Assembly (NCBI RefSeq): GCF_014066305.1
Contig: NW_023501059.1
Span: 372,001 to 436,000, forward strand
Length of the DNA: 64,000 bases
Direction: 5' to 3'
From: Letharia columbiana
Taxonomy: Eukaryota; Ascomycota; Lecanoromycetes; Lecanorales; Parmeliaceae
The translations under genes and the position numbers were made by a program. Under the pieces are notes generated by a model, which was not told the origin of the DNA, did not search any database, and saw only the letters and a program-made list of their open reading frames with translations. Shown piece after piece: positions 34,344 through 44,655 of this stretch (position 1 is the first letter of the stretch; each line of letters begins with the position of its first letter).

Positions 34344-34970
34344 TATCTATAAATCTGAAAAGTTTCTTTTCGTATAATTTTTATCGGGTCCGTATTATAA
34401 GTATAATTTAATTTATTTAATAGACTTTATCTATATTTAATTCTTTTCGTCGATTTAATAACTATTTTAATTCTTTCCGCTAGTTCTATTAATTTAATAA
34501 CTTTAAAAAATTTTAGTAACTTTAAAAATTTTACGTAATATACTCTAATATACTCTAAGTATTATTCTATATATATATAATATTAATATATATTATTATT
34601 AATATACGTATTATTATACGCTATATTAAAGTATTATCTATATAACTAATTTTATTAAATTATCTAATTCTATAGCCAAATTTAAGTTAGCGTTAATACT
34701 TATCGCTATAGAATCTTATCATCGCAATATCGATTATTAGAACTTTTCTTTTTTTATACGTATTACTATTAAACTAATAGAACTAGCGGAAAAGATTAAG
34801 ATAGTTACTAAACCGGCGGAATTTAGACGGATTCTAATTAGATTTACTAAACCGGCAGAATTTAGGCGGATTCTAATTAGATTTGCTGATCCGGCGGATT
34901 TTGTGATTTCCGTGACAAACGCGCGATCAGCAATTTCAAATTTTGCAGGAACTTTTCAGATTTGCAGATG
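34344..34970 (-). mobile_element. TIR element copy 3 (627 bp), at the edge of the RIP block
   Basis: Inverted relative to copy 1. The ends are TATCTATAAATCTGAAAAGT and ACTTTTCAGATTTGCAGATG, with TA on both sides (34342-34343, 34971-34972). A ~39-bp internal piece (ACTAAACCGGCGGAATTTAG) is duplicated at about 34798 and 34837. Its left part is RIP-mutated, while the last ~100 bp keeps TG and CA words such as GATTTCCGTGAC. The mutation gradient therefore ends inside this element. Confidence 0.82.
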
Positions 34971-37900
34971 TAAGCTGAACGCAAGAGTGACAGATACATC
35001 GTGTCTGGAGAACAAACTCAGATTGATCTAACCTAATGGCGTATGGTGCATGATATCTATCCGTTATCGATTGCCCAGCCAATCGACTGCCCTTGTCCAT
35101 CCAAGCCATCTTCAACTCAACATCTCACAACCGCCAAGTACCAGGCCACTGACGCTAACATTTTGAGATCAATAACAATAGCAGTGTAGTAACATGGAGC
35201 TCAGCTACAGAGCAAAGACGTCTCTTTGATGCCTATACGGCTGGTGCAACTGTCCATTACCTGGACACTCATGTTGTTGACAGAATTTTGGCTCCCAGAT
35301 CCGATGGAAATCGTTTCCTCAAGGGCACTCCACTGCTGCTACTGTGCATTATGCTTCTCCAGCAGCACGATTCTTGGTGCTCGTGACACATGGTCCATCC
35401 AAGCAACAATAAGGTGGGCAGTCACCGAGTGAGCCCTAGAAACCGCTTTCGAAGCAAGGCTGGTCCACCTCAGGGGCGAGAAAAGGGTGCAAGATCCTCT
35501 TGGATGTCTTCAGTGTACTTTGAACTCTCCTAGCCTCTCCGATGGGTTGCATCATCATGACTTCTGGCCATCCATGTCCATGCTCTGAATGCCCATTTTC
35601 TCCTTGTACCTCCATCAATTCCCTGTTCCATCTCTTGACCAATTCTCTTTGTCTAGCTTTACTTCACCATTGTCATGCCCTTCTTGTACCCCTTCATCGT
35701 CCGCCATCAAGGCGGCTTTGGCAGCATCTGGCACGAATTCCGGTGTTATGGGGTAGGGGATGGTTGTGAGTAGACTGTTGAAAGCTGAGACCACTCTTAG
35801 AGGCTTGTTTGACAGTTCCGAGATAGCAGAAGAAACTTTGTTGAGGTGTAGAGGGTGCATGCGGAGCTCTTGTGCCGTCGGCTCTGATACGCGCTAAGAT
35901 TCCGTGATTGAGAGGCTCGTTTCGCAATTCAGAGATAGCTGAAAAAGCTTTGTTGATGTGCAGAAGGCGAATACGGCGCTCCTGTGCCGTCGGCTCTGAT
36001 CCGCTTTAAAGATTCCGTGATTGAGAGGCTCGTTTCGCAATTCAGAGATAGCAGAAAAAGCTTTGTTGATGTGCAGGAGGAGAATGCGGAGCTCTTGTGC
36101 CGTCGGCTCTGATACGCGCTAAGATTCCGTGATTGAGAGGCTCGTTTCGCAATTCAGAGATAGCTGAAAAAGCTTTGTTGATGTGCAGAAGGCGAATGCG
36201 GCGCTCCTGTGCCGTCGGCTCTGATCCGCGCGAAATATTTCGTGACTGGAAGAGCCGTCGAGGTTACCAGCTTGCCGCTTAGAGGTTGGGTAGATGTTCT
36301 ATCTCATTACTGCTCGTTGCTGGCTTGTTCACTATGCTAAGGTCAGTCGGAATTCTTTTCACACCTCAGCACCATCATAGGGCTGGTATGTCTGCCCAAG
36401 AAACACGTACATTTGATGGCTTGATGCCTGCGTATTTTACCGGTTGTACGTGGAGACTGTATGCAAATGATCGACTCGAGAGCTTTGTTCATGGGCTTGA
36501 CTCCATTGTTTGGCGTACTCGCAAGGCTGTAGTGTCAGGTAGACTGCTGTTGATGAGGTCAGCTTCCAAGAACTCGTACGGTAAGAATGGGAGCAAGACT
36601 CACACTCTGGCAGCTTCCATAGGCACGAGTCCACTCTCTTCTGCAGTCGACCTGCTGTATCAGCTAGGGTATGCATACACACAAGCCCGTTGAAGACTCG
36701 AGTAGGTACCACTCAACGAATCCTTAGCCAGAAACTTTTCGCCTAGGACTGGTTCGAATTGCTAGACTTGGCGCCTCCGTCGCATAAGATGCCATCTTTT
36801 GTGAGTAGGTGTCGTTGATTTGATGACACTGAATCTTCTGAACTCAACAAGGTAACTGGGGTTGTGCCAAAGTGATGGAAACTGATGAGGCAGACTTTCC
36901 AAATTTGTGGGAATGTTGACCAAATTAGTGGCTCGGCAAGGCTATGTCAGGAGGAGTTCCCGGACGGAAGCCAATTTGTATTTATATGTAAGATTACACC
37001 TCCTGGTGCCTCTCTATCTATTCATGTGTATTTACAAAGTATAATAAGGCTTTATTGAGGCTAGAGCAACAACAATCATATCTCAATGTATAGTGTTTCC
37101 CTAAAACTCTCTCATGCTTGAGCCGCGAGAGCCAGGATACGAATCCGTCAAGCATTATTGACAAGCCAAGTGTATCAAGCAACCAGAATCAAATGAAGGT
37201 CATGTGCCTTAACAACGATCATCCATCAGGACGAGACATCTGTGCCAAGGTTACTAAGATAGTCAAGCGATGAGATTAAACGAAGGTGAGATGTTTTAGC
37301 AAGTATTATCCATCAAGGCTAGATGTGTTTGCAAAAGTAGGCCATCATTAGCCAAGCCCCGCAGGCTAAACAACTTTGATGTGGTTGTGTCGAAAGGAGA
37401 GATAATTCGGGTGGGAGAAGCGGTTTATATACTCACAAATGCAGACGCTAGTTGCCTTCATTTCTGCGTGCAGGATTCATTGCTGCATGCGAAATTCATG
37501 ATTCCTATGTCCAGTGAATTGTTCAGCGTGAATGACGGTTACATTCAGTCCGTCTACACCTGTGAATGCCGTTAAGCTTGTTCAGAGATTCAAGACAGCA
37601 GAAATGATTACCCCACAGCTCTCTGGTGTTACTCTCAAATGCTTTTCAAATCAGCGGCTGTAAGCAAAGGAGGCTCGTCACAGACTGAGGCTCAAGAATG
37701 TGATAGGCTTCATTTTCCTGGACGCAGTGAATTCCAAGGCCGTAACTTGAAAATCCCATTTTCTTCTGCCACTCTAAAGGGCGCAGAACCTTTAGCTTGT
37801 ACAGGATCATGCTACAGAGAGTGCCAGGGGGGTCCCATAGCCATAGCAAATATCCAGTGAAACCGTTCCCTCCGTACCTTTCTACCATTGTAGAGCCAGT

Positions 37901-38306
37901 GATACTCCCCTTCTGAGGCCACACAGCCAGTAGCTTGAACCGTTTGATCAAAGGACTACTGCAGCTCTGTATTAGGTGGGTCCAGGATCATGTCCAGCCA
38001 CCCATCCAACACGACGCTGGACATTGGATCTTCCTCTCGATCCGGATCAGCTGAAACATAGAGTCTACTGAACCTCAAGGACCATTCCTATTTGCATATA
38101 CTTCTGTGCGGAGCGCCAATAAGTCAACCCCTATAGAGAAAAGATTCTGTACAGAATGATGTAGCGCTTCGACATTTGCGGTAAACGTTCAGGGAATAAC
38201 TCAGCTGTGCTGCGAAAACAAACTTTGTGTATACAAGATACTCAGCAACCTTCAGAGACGGAGACTTTAGGGGATGAGCGATGGTCCTCGAGATAATATG
38301 GAAGCA
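34971..38306. other. Gene-poor stretch, no recognisable gene
   Basis: Normal composition. Plus-strand peptide fragments near 35200-35370 and 37380-37575, and minus-strand ones at 35440-35900, look partly coding but match no family I know. The block contains the tandem repeat at 35770-36250. Confidence 0.35.
35770..36250. repeat. ~112-bp tandem repeat, four units
   Basis: TGTGCCGTCGGCTCTGAT recurs at 35871, 35983, 36096 and 36208 (spacing 112, 113, 112). Between these lie GATTGAGAGGCTCGTTTCGC, AATTCAGAGATAGC and CTTTGTTGATGTGCAG. The first unit is the most diverged. On the minus strand each unit can be read as HINKAFSAISELRNEPL, but the frame changes from unit to unit. Confidence 0.85.
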
Positions 38307-38311
38307 GAAGG

Positions 38312-38422
38312 TGTCGGAAGGTGGTGTGAAAGTTTTTTGTTATCGATCAGAACAAGAATGGCTGTGAAGCCGACTGAATAGCAGGGTGGCTAACCCTGCA
38401 ACGCTGAGAGCATATCCCAACA
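38312..38422 (-). repeat. LTR of mini-LTR element 3 (left)
   Basis: Shares GTGGTGTGAAA, GGCTGTGAAGCC and GGTGGCTAACCCT with the right copy. It differs at about a fifth of positions, so the insertion is not recent. Confidence 0.85.
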
Positions 38423-39359
38423 CTCTCCTCTGCTCTAAGCTTTGCTGCCACTCAATTGGCGTGAGATTGCAACTTCCCTTGATGGAAAAGACCTCGCTGC
38501 TGCCATGTTGACTCCCCCTAAAACGGAGAATCAAGCCAAATGCCATAGGAAATCTGACTCCCCCTCGAAACAGGGATCAAAGGTCAACCCTAAGCCAAAA
38601 ACCATCGTCACAGCGCTATCGAAACCACACGATGTTACCCGCTCTGTTGTTGCCACGCCATAGAGCTGTTGATATCGGCATGACCCGCGTCCCCGTCACG
38701 GGTCGCCCTCGTGACGTTACCCTACAGCTGTCGAACACAACATCGCCTGCTCTGAAACGCCGTGTCGGAGTCGACAGTACCGTCGTCGACTACTCCGTTG
38801 CCGTTGAAGATTCCCACTCCCCTTGAGATACGGGAAACCAAGGCCGCTTGGCCTGACATTGTGTTCTGACTCCTCACATGAGAAATCGAGGCCACCGGCC
38901 TGACGTTGGTTTTTTTGACTCCCCTTGACACACGGGAAATCAAGGCCACTGAGGCTGACATTGTTGATCTCGACAGTACTGTCGTCAATTCCATTGCCGT
39001 TGCGGGGCGTAAAAGTACACTCGTTGCCTCGTTACCGTTGTGAGGCTGATAGAACCATCGTCAGCCCCGATAGCCATTCCGTCCTAGAATAACTTGATAC
39101 CTACCGTTGTAGCTGAATCACTTGAAGAATGCCACTGTAGCAAGCTCGCTTGCTGACATGATTATTGAGGAGTTCGAATCGTAGTCGTCTTGACTGCCTT
39201 GTAGTAGGCTTACCGTGTTATCTTGACTTGATTTGTTGAGTATCGTAGATTTTTATGCACTTGTAACGATTCGAATAGAACACTATGACTTAGCGTAGTC
39301 ACAAACGGAACGAACAAGAAGATTACAGCGATAACAGTGCTGACCCCGGGCCCATGACT

Positions 39360-39471
39360 TGTTGGAACGTGGTGTGAAAATTGTTGTTCTCAATAAGAAG
39401 AAAAAAATTGGCCGTGAAGCCTACGAAATAGTAGGTGGCTAACCCTACAAGCCCGGGAGCATATTCCAACA
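39360..39471 (-). repeat. LTR of mini-LTR element 3 (right)
   Basis: TGTTGGAACG...TATTCCAACA, with a short inverted repeat at the very ends, followed by the target duplication GAAGG. Confidence 0.85.
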
Positions 39472-39476
39472 GAAGG

Positions 39477-40100
39477 AGACGTGATTGAACATCTGTCTCA
39501 ACAAACTGATCATCTTCTCCATACCCCTCGAAGGGCCATCCAGACAAGAACATCGCCCGTGTACCGACACCTGGCCAGCGAGCTTCCGGACCAAATAGGA
39601 GCCTGCGACACTCCATTCCAAGTCTGGTATTTATTCCCAGATATCCCACCCGCTAGCCAGAACACCCAAGTTGCCAGGATCTGGCACACGATGCTCCATT
39701 CCAAGTATCGACGCTCTAGTGATAGAGCCGGCAGACATCGTAGGAACTAGGCCAGGTTAAGACGCGAAACAATTTTCAGAAGGAGCTCGGTCCGTATGCT
39801 AGGTAATTCGGAGAGTGCCCACCTATGAAATTGAGAAGGTGATTTTTCAAATCCTACGAGGAAAGCAATAGACACGAATGTCACAAATGCAAAGGTATTG
39901 AAACACGCAAACACAGCCTTTCTTGTTCGTACCAACAACGACTTCACGCCTTCCCAGCACGTAAAGTAGCCATCTACACCCCACCCTACATCGACACAGG
40001 CACCCCAACACCTACTCCAAATCATCCTTACAACAGGGGACAGCCCGCGGTGAGCTGTCCGCAGAAGAATGACCGCAAAGCCGGAAACCTGGGATAACAC
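39477..40100 (-). pseudogene. Possible remnant of a membrane-protein gene
   Basis: Minus-strand frames contain one clear membrane segment (AVFACFNTFAFVTFVSIAFL, frame from 40100). In another frame they contain ILATWVFWLAGGISGN, which recalls the W(x)FWLAG segment of fungal MARVEL-like four-helix proteins. The frames are not joined by an obvious intron. The frame reading toward the mini-LTR element (VETDVQSRLLLL) would continue on its other side as PYYLEDHRSS, so the insertion may have split the 3' end of this gene. Both the family and the split are tentative. Confidence 0.3.
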
Positions 40101-40715
40101 AAAGCATCAAGGACCCATGCCTTGAACCGGACCGAACATCTCCACCAAGTCATGCCACTCTCCCGAAAACAGTCTACAATCCAAGACGAACACCAGATAC
40201 CCTCACCACCCCCCCAACACCCCCACCTTCCTCGTTCCGCATCATCTCCGTCTCAGTCATCTAGGACAGCGTGGACATTCACATCGACCGGATGAGAGCC
40301 CGCAGAAAGCATCGTCTCCGGTCCTCTCCGCCCTCTGGACCACATCCCCGACGACCGCAACTACTGGGGAGAGGTCCGGGTTTATGGCGGGGAAAGATGG
40401 CACGGTCAGTACCCTAACGGGGCAGGCTCTAAAGGGTATTTGGGGGTTGATCAAGAGCCGTGATCAAGTCCGCCTGCAAAGGAAGGGGTATAGGGCTCGA
40501 GGAGCCATTTGGGGACTCCTGATATGTGCATTGAGGAGTTTCTTTTCGGAGACTGGGACATGTTCAAGGAGTGTAGTAATTATGGTTTACGTAGAGCGCA
40601 GTTGTGACAGGCAGAGTAATTGATGGAAGCAGTAACCCGGCAGTGGCAGAACATCTCAGACGATGACGCCAGCTTCTGGAGGCAGCGTAGCCGTGAATAT
40701 GTCGTCTGCAAGACT
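40101..40715. other. Intergenic, no recognisable gene
   Basis: Short open frames on both strands without motifs. It is the region 3' of the P450 gene. Confidence 0.4.
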
Positions 40716-42344
40716 TCACACCAATGGCGTGACTTTCAGAGTGATCCCATCTTTTGGCCTCAGAACTAGCCTCCACATTTTCCAATTCTCGGGATCATCC
40801 AACGTGTCATCCATCTCAAACCTAAACGCACTCAACAAGCAACACAGTAGCGCCTTCATCTCTGTCTCAGCAAACTTCTTCCCTATGCATCCTCTCGGAC
40901 CGCTAAGGAACGCTAAATATGCGTTCGCTGTGAACGTCGCTGGTAAATGGTCCCATCTGTCTGGATCGAACACATCTGCCGTTTCTCCCCAGTATTCCGG
41001 GGCTCGGTGGATGGCGTTGATGGGAACGTAGACGGTTGTCCCAGCAGGGATACGATAGCCGCGGAATTGATCCTCGGCAATGTTCGCCCGCCTGGTGAAA
41101 GGAATGGGTGGGATATACCTAAGACTCTCGCGGCAAACGTTGTTGAGGTAAGGTAGACGATCTTCGTCGATTTTGGAAAGCCAAGATTCGTCTTCACGGC
41201 TGTCGGAGAAGAGGAACGGCATGTATTCTTGAATTTCCCTCCGCAATTTTTCTTGCGTGGAAGGATACTTTGAGAGCAGAAGCAGGGTCCAGGCCATTCC
41301 AGACCCTGTGGTCTCGTGACCGGCGCCGATGAAGGTCATCACTTGATCTCTCATGTTTTCGAACGTCATTTTGCCCTGCATTCTACCATTCGCCGTCGAA
41401 TTAGCACGCATAATTAGGGACAGGATGTCTTTTTCGCGGGAAGGTGTTTCGGCAATCTGTTTGGACTGCTTGTCTCGGATGATTTCGGACGCAATGCTGA
41501 TAACCGTGCCGCGGGCTGCTGCAAGTGTGTGGTTTGCTTGAACAGGCAAGTATAACGCTAAGGGCGTTACGGATAGAAGTGCGAAGAACAGTCGCCCGCC
41601 ATTGTCAAAGTTGAAGATTTGTTTGTATGCCTTTCTCATCGGCGTCTCGGGGTGGGTCAGTGAATCGAAATTGTTTCCCAATCCAGCTTCTCCGATGATA
41701 TCGAGCGTTGTTCGATTCGACCATTCAAGGACCTCGATGGACTTGGTCCTGACGTTTTCCTTTCTCAGCTCGGCTCGCCAAAGTCGGGACAGCAGCAATG
41801 CTTTACGCCAGAAGATTGGTGTGAGCGATTTGATTGACGAGATCGAAAATGCTGGCGCAAGCACTTTTCGTTGCTGAACGTGGGCATCCCCCTCGACTGC
41901 TAGGAGTCCGTCACCTAGCATATATGCAAGATTGGCTTTGGTGATCGGTGGTTTCTGCCACCTATATGGGTTCCTGATGAAGATCTGTTTCAGCGCTTCG
42001 TCATCGATGACCGAGAGCCTAGCGGCGCCGAAGGGCAGAAACCATCGTACGATTGGGCCGTGTTGCTTGTGCCAGCGCCGCGCAGGGATACCGGCTTCCT
42101 CTGTCAGGAACGAATGAGTCTGACCCCATAGCGGAAATCCGGGGACGGTGGGCACCGAGCGAAGTGGTGAGATGTAGAATGGGAATATCCAAGACTGATA
42201 GATGATGTAGTAGGACGGTACGAAAACGAAGAACGTGTATAGCCATGCAGAAAGGCGTGTGAGGGATGAGAGCGTTGCAATGAAGGAGGCAATCACCAAG
42301 GTGAGAAATAGCAGAGACGGAAATCCCAACTCGTATGCCATCAT
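40716..42344 (-). CDS. Cytochrome P450 monooxygenase
   Basis: A single-exon gene for 542 residues, the usual length of a fungal microsomal P450. The N-terminus has two hydrophobic stretches (about residues 8-31 and 34-58), which anchor the enzyme in the ER, followed by a proline-rich hinge. The catalytic features are complete: I-helix FIGAGHETT (residues 338-346, with the acid-threonine pair), K-helix ESLR (406-409), FDPDRW (469-474) and heme loop FLSGPRGCIG (479-488) with Cys486 as iron ligand. Oxygen is activated with electrons from NADPH-P450 reductase. The substrate cannot be told from sequence; the overall look is of the CYP3/CYP4/CYP5-like group that often acts on lipids or xenobiotics. 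Neighbours are an ELO elongase, a thioesterase-like gene and an exporter. No sign of damage. Confidence 0.95.
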   Translation of the reverse strand: MMAYELGFPSLLFLTLVIASFIATLSSLTRLSAWLYTFFVFVPSYYIIYQSWIFPFYISPLRSVPTVPGFPLWGQTHSFLTEEAGIPARRWHKQHGPIVRWFLPFGAARLSVIDDEALKQIFIRNPYRWQKPPITKANLAYMLGDGLLAVEGDAHVQQRKVLAPAFSISSIKSLTPIFWRKALLLSRLWRAELRKENVRTKSIEVLEWSNRTTLDIIGEAGLGNNFDSLTHPETPMRKAYKQIFNFDNGGRLFFALLSVTPLALYLPVQANHTLAAARGTVISIASEIIRDKQSKQIAETPSREKDILSLIMRANSTANGRMQGKMTFENMRDQVMTFIGAGHETTGSGMAWTLLLLSKYPSTQEKLRREIQEYMPFLFSDSREDESWLSKIDEDRLPYLNNVCRESLRYIPPIPFTRRANIAEDQFRGYRIPAGTTVYVPINAIHRAPEYWGETADVFDPDRWDHLPATFTANAYLAFLSGPRGCIGKKFAETEMKALLCCLLSAFRFEMDDTLDDPENWKMWRLVLRPKDGITLKVTPLV

Positions 42345-43534
42345 GAAAGCACTCTCAGAAAATGGATTTCGGCCAAGGTTGCAGTCGACTTGGAAGTTGG
42401 GACAGGTCTTCTTTGACGAGCTGGTGGTGTCTTAACCCTTTAATTAGTCCTTGAAATCCGTATCGCATCTTGATTGTCCTGCCCTTGCCACATTTGAGTA
42501 TACTTTATCCGGAAAAGGGTGCGTCGGGCCTAGGCATCTATCTCTGCTGTCTGGAAGCTTCGGTCTAAGAAGGATGTGTCGGGTTGTTTGAAGAGGAGTT
42601 GCACGGACCTTGCTCCTGGACCAGACTGTTCGATCGTGACCCAGCCATTCCATGAGTTCACACGCCAAAAGTTCCAAGACGGAGAAGAATACCACATCTG
42701 GAAAAGGAGTTTCGGCAAATGTAAGACAGGCAAGCCTGGACTTTGGGCCTTTTGCTCTGTTGAGAAAGACGGGATCAACATTTCGAAAAGGCGTTCTTGG
42801 TTGGAAACTAGGATATCAGAACTACCTATGTTGCGAACAATCACCTAGGAAAATAACATGTCTCGGATAGGTAAGAAACAAGAGTAGGCTGTTGATGCTC
42901 GCTAAAAACACACTAGGGTTGATGTCTAAAGTACCTTAGTCAGATTCCAGGGTTCCCGGAGCTAAGGTAGGCTAAAACATCAAAGCGCCGCTACGCTAGA
43001 AGCGCCGCTATGAAGTAATGCGAAAGTAAAACGGCATACTTTACATTACCCCGTAGCGGCGTCTAGCTCATAAACGGTACAAACCGCGTATACGCAGATC
43101 CAAGCCCGAATGCCAAAAGAAGCAGTCTATGTCAATGCGGGCGGTCAATGCGAAGATGATCTGGACCCCATGCGGCCAGCATTGTAAATCAACAGGTACC
43201 AGATCTGAACTACCATGGAACGGCTTTGGCGGGCGGCCACAATCTCGGAGAATTACAACAATCCGAATCCATAATTAGGTTCTGCTCGAGAGGGGAAGGC
43301 AGGTTGTGGAGGATCCGTGTCCCATGCTACAAATGCTTGCCGCCTTAACTGGGCCAGTTGTTCGACTGTACTAGGTTGGGTTGACACTTTCGATGAAGCT
43401 CTGCTCCTTATAATCGGAGGCGGGGAGGGGGGAGGGATAAGCGTACAAGAAGGGCCAAGAATCTACATTGCTTGCAGTCGACATTACATTTCCCCTTTCT
43501 CCCATACTCTTCTACATACCGAGTCACACAAGCC
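42345..43534. other. Intergenic between P450 and elongase
   Basis: This is the shared 5' region of the divergently transcribed P450 and elongase genes, about 1.2 kb. Near 42985-43065 AAGCGCCGCTA occurs twice and is partly answered by TAGCGGCG. A pyrimidine-rich stretch (CTTTCTCCCATACTCTTC) lies just before the elongase start. No gene is recognised. Confidence 0.45.
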
Positions 43535-44655
43535 ATGTCTGAGGGAAGCGTGCCGTATCCGTATGGCCCCCTGCCGTCCGGTTCTCTCCAGGCTTCCCCA
43601 TGGGTGCTGTTCGACAGGATGTGGACGGCGGCGACGGGATACGCTCCGACAAATTTCCTCTTCGTTCCCGGGAAAACGCCCATGTCGACCGCGAAAGAGA
43701 CGGCCGTTGGCATAGCGGTTTATTACTTGATGGTTTTCTTCGGCCGTAGGGCGATGAAGGGTCGTCCGGCTTTCGAGTTGACGTCTTTGTTTCTACTGCA
43801 CAACCTCTTCTTATCCCTCCTCAGCGGCTTTGTGCTTTTGCTCTTCGTCGAGGAGCTGGGGCCCGGGCTTTGGAAGCACGGGATCCACCATGCCATCTGC
43901 GGTTCTGGAGGATGGACCACGCGTCTCGTCACTCTGTACTATGTCAGATTCCCTCACGTGTCCATCACAGCTTGCATACCAACCACTGACACCTCCCTCA
44001 GGTCAACTACTTGATAAAGTACTACGAGTTGATCGACACGGCATTTCTCATTCTCAAGAAAAAACCCACCAGTAAGTCCGGCTCCTCAGCAGCAGTCATC
44101 CCTCCCCCCCCATTACTCATCCCCCCAACAGCATTCCTCCACTGCTACCACCACGGCGCGACCGTCCTCCTCTGCTACACCCAGCTCGCCGGCCAAACCT
44201 CCATCTCCTGGGTCCCCATCACTCTCAACCTAACCGTCCACGTCCTCATGTACTGGTACTACTTCCAAAGCGCCCGCGGCATCCGCGTCCCGTGGAAGGA
44301 ATGGATCACCCGGCTCCAGATCCTCCAATTCCTCATCGACCTCGGTACCCAGAACCCCTCCCCTCCCCCCCCCCCACCCTCAGCCCGCTGACATGCCCCC
44401 GCAGCCTTCGTCTACTTCGCCTCGTACAGCCGGGCCGCCGTGCGGTACTTCCCCCGGATGCCGCACGCGGGCGACTGCGCGGGCACCGGCTTCGCGGCCG
44501 CGATGGGCTGCGGGATCCTGACGTCGTACCTCGCGCTCTTCATCTCCTTCTACCTCGTCACCTATAACCGCGTCGGTGCCTCGACCCGGTTGAAGCGGAC
44601 GACGGGGGCGGAGGCGGTGGTGCGGGATGTGAAGAGGCAGTTTGTGCGGATCTAG
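43535..44655 (+). CDS. ELO-family very-long-chain fatty acid elongase
   Basis: Exons 43535-43942, 44002-44071, 44132-44344 and 44405-44655 give 313 residues. All three introns (59-60 nt) are GT-AG and keep the frame. ELO enzymes catalyse the condensing step (3-ketoacyl-CoA synthase) of fatty-acid elongation in the ER membrane. The histidine box [15 protein letters not shown] is built across the second splice junction. It is preceded by [15 protein letters not shown] and followed by [14 protein letters not shown], the other two family signatures. Several membrane helices are evident, and the C-terminus is basic, as in ER proteins. The start chosen follows CACAAGCC. An in-frame ATG at 43472 would add 21 residues that look like leader DNA. 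Introns 2 and 3 are C-rich. Chain-length specificity (Elo2- or Elo3-like) cannot be decided. Confidence 0.95.

Larger units (their letters stand above)
13660..34970. other. AT-rich RIP-mutated transposon block
   Basis: Over some 21 kb the sequence is strongly A+T rich and made of TA-rich words. CA and TG dinucleotides are nearly absent while CG stays common, which is what RIP acting on CpA leaves. Islands of ordinary composition interrupt it (14645-14960, 16054-17173, 22793-23300, 28346-30454, 31900-33200). These islands coincide with identifiable mobile elements, apart from the first. Open frames longer than 90 codons are missing from the mutated parts. The right edge falls inside a TIR element at about 34.9 kb. 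Confidence 0.9.
38312..39471 (-). mobile_element. Mini-LTR element 3 (1.16 kb, non-autonomous)
   Basis: LTRs of 111-112 bp (38312-38422, 39360-39471) begin TGT(T/C)GGAA and end CATAT(T/C)CCAACA. A perfect 5-bp duplication GAAGG lies at 38307-38311 and 39472-39476. On the minus strand AGAGCAGAGGAGAG precedes the LTR as polypurine tract. The interior holds 60-70 bp repeats (GACTCCCC...GGGAAATCAAGGCC) and a module (GTAGCAAGCTCGCTTGCTGA and TTCGAATCGTAGTCGTCTTG) also found in mini-LTR element 1. No polymerase frame is present. It lies outside the RIP block and shows little RIP. Confidence 0.87.

Noticed and set aside
40663..42250. Open frames opposite the P450 gene
   Set aside because: They are antisense shadows of a gene with all P450 motifs intact.
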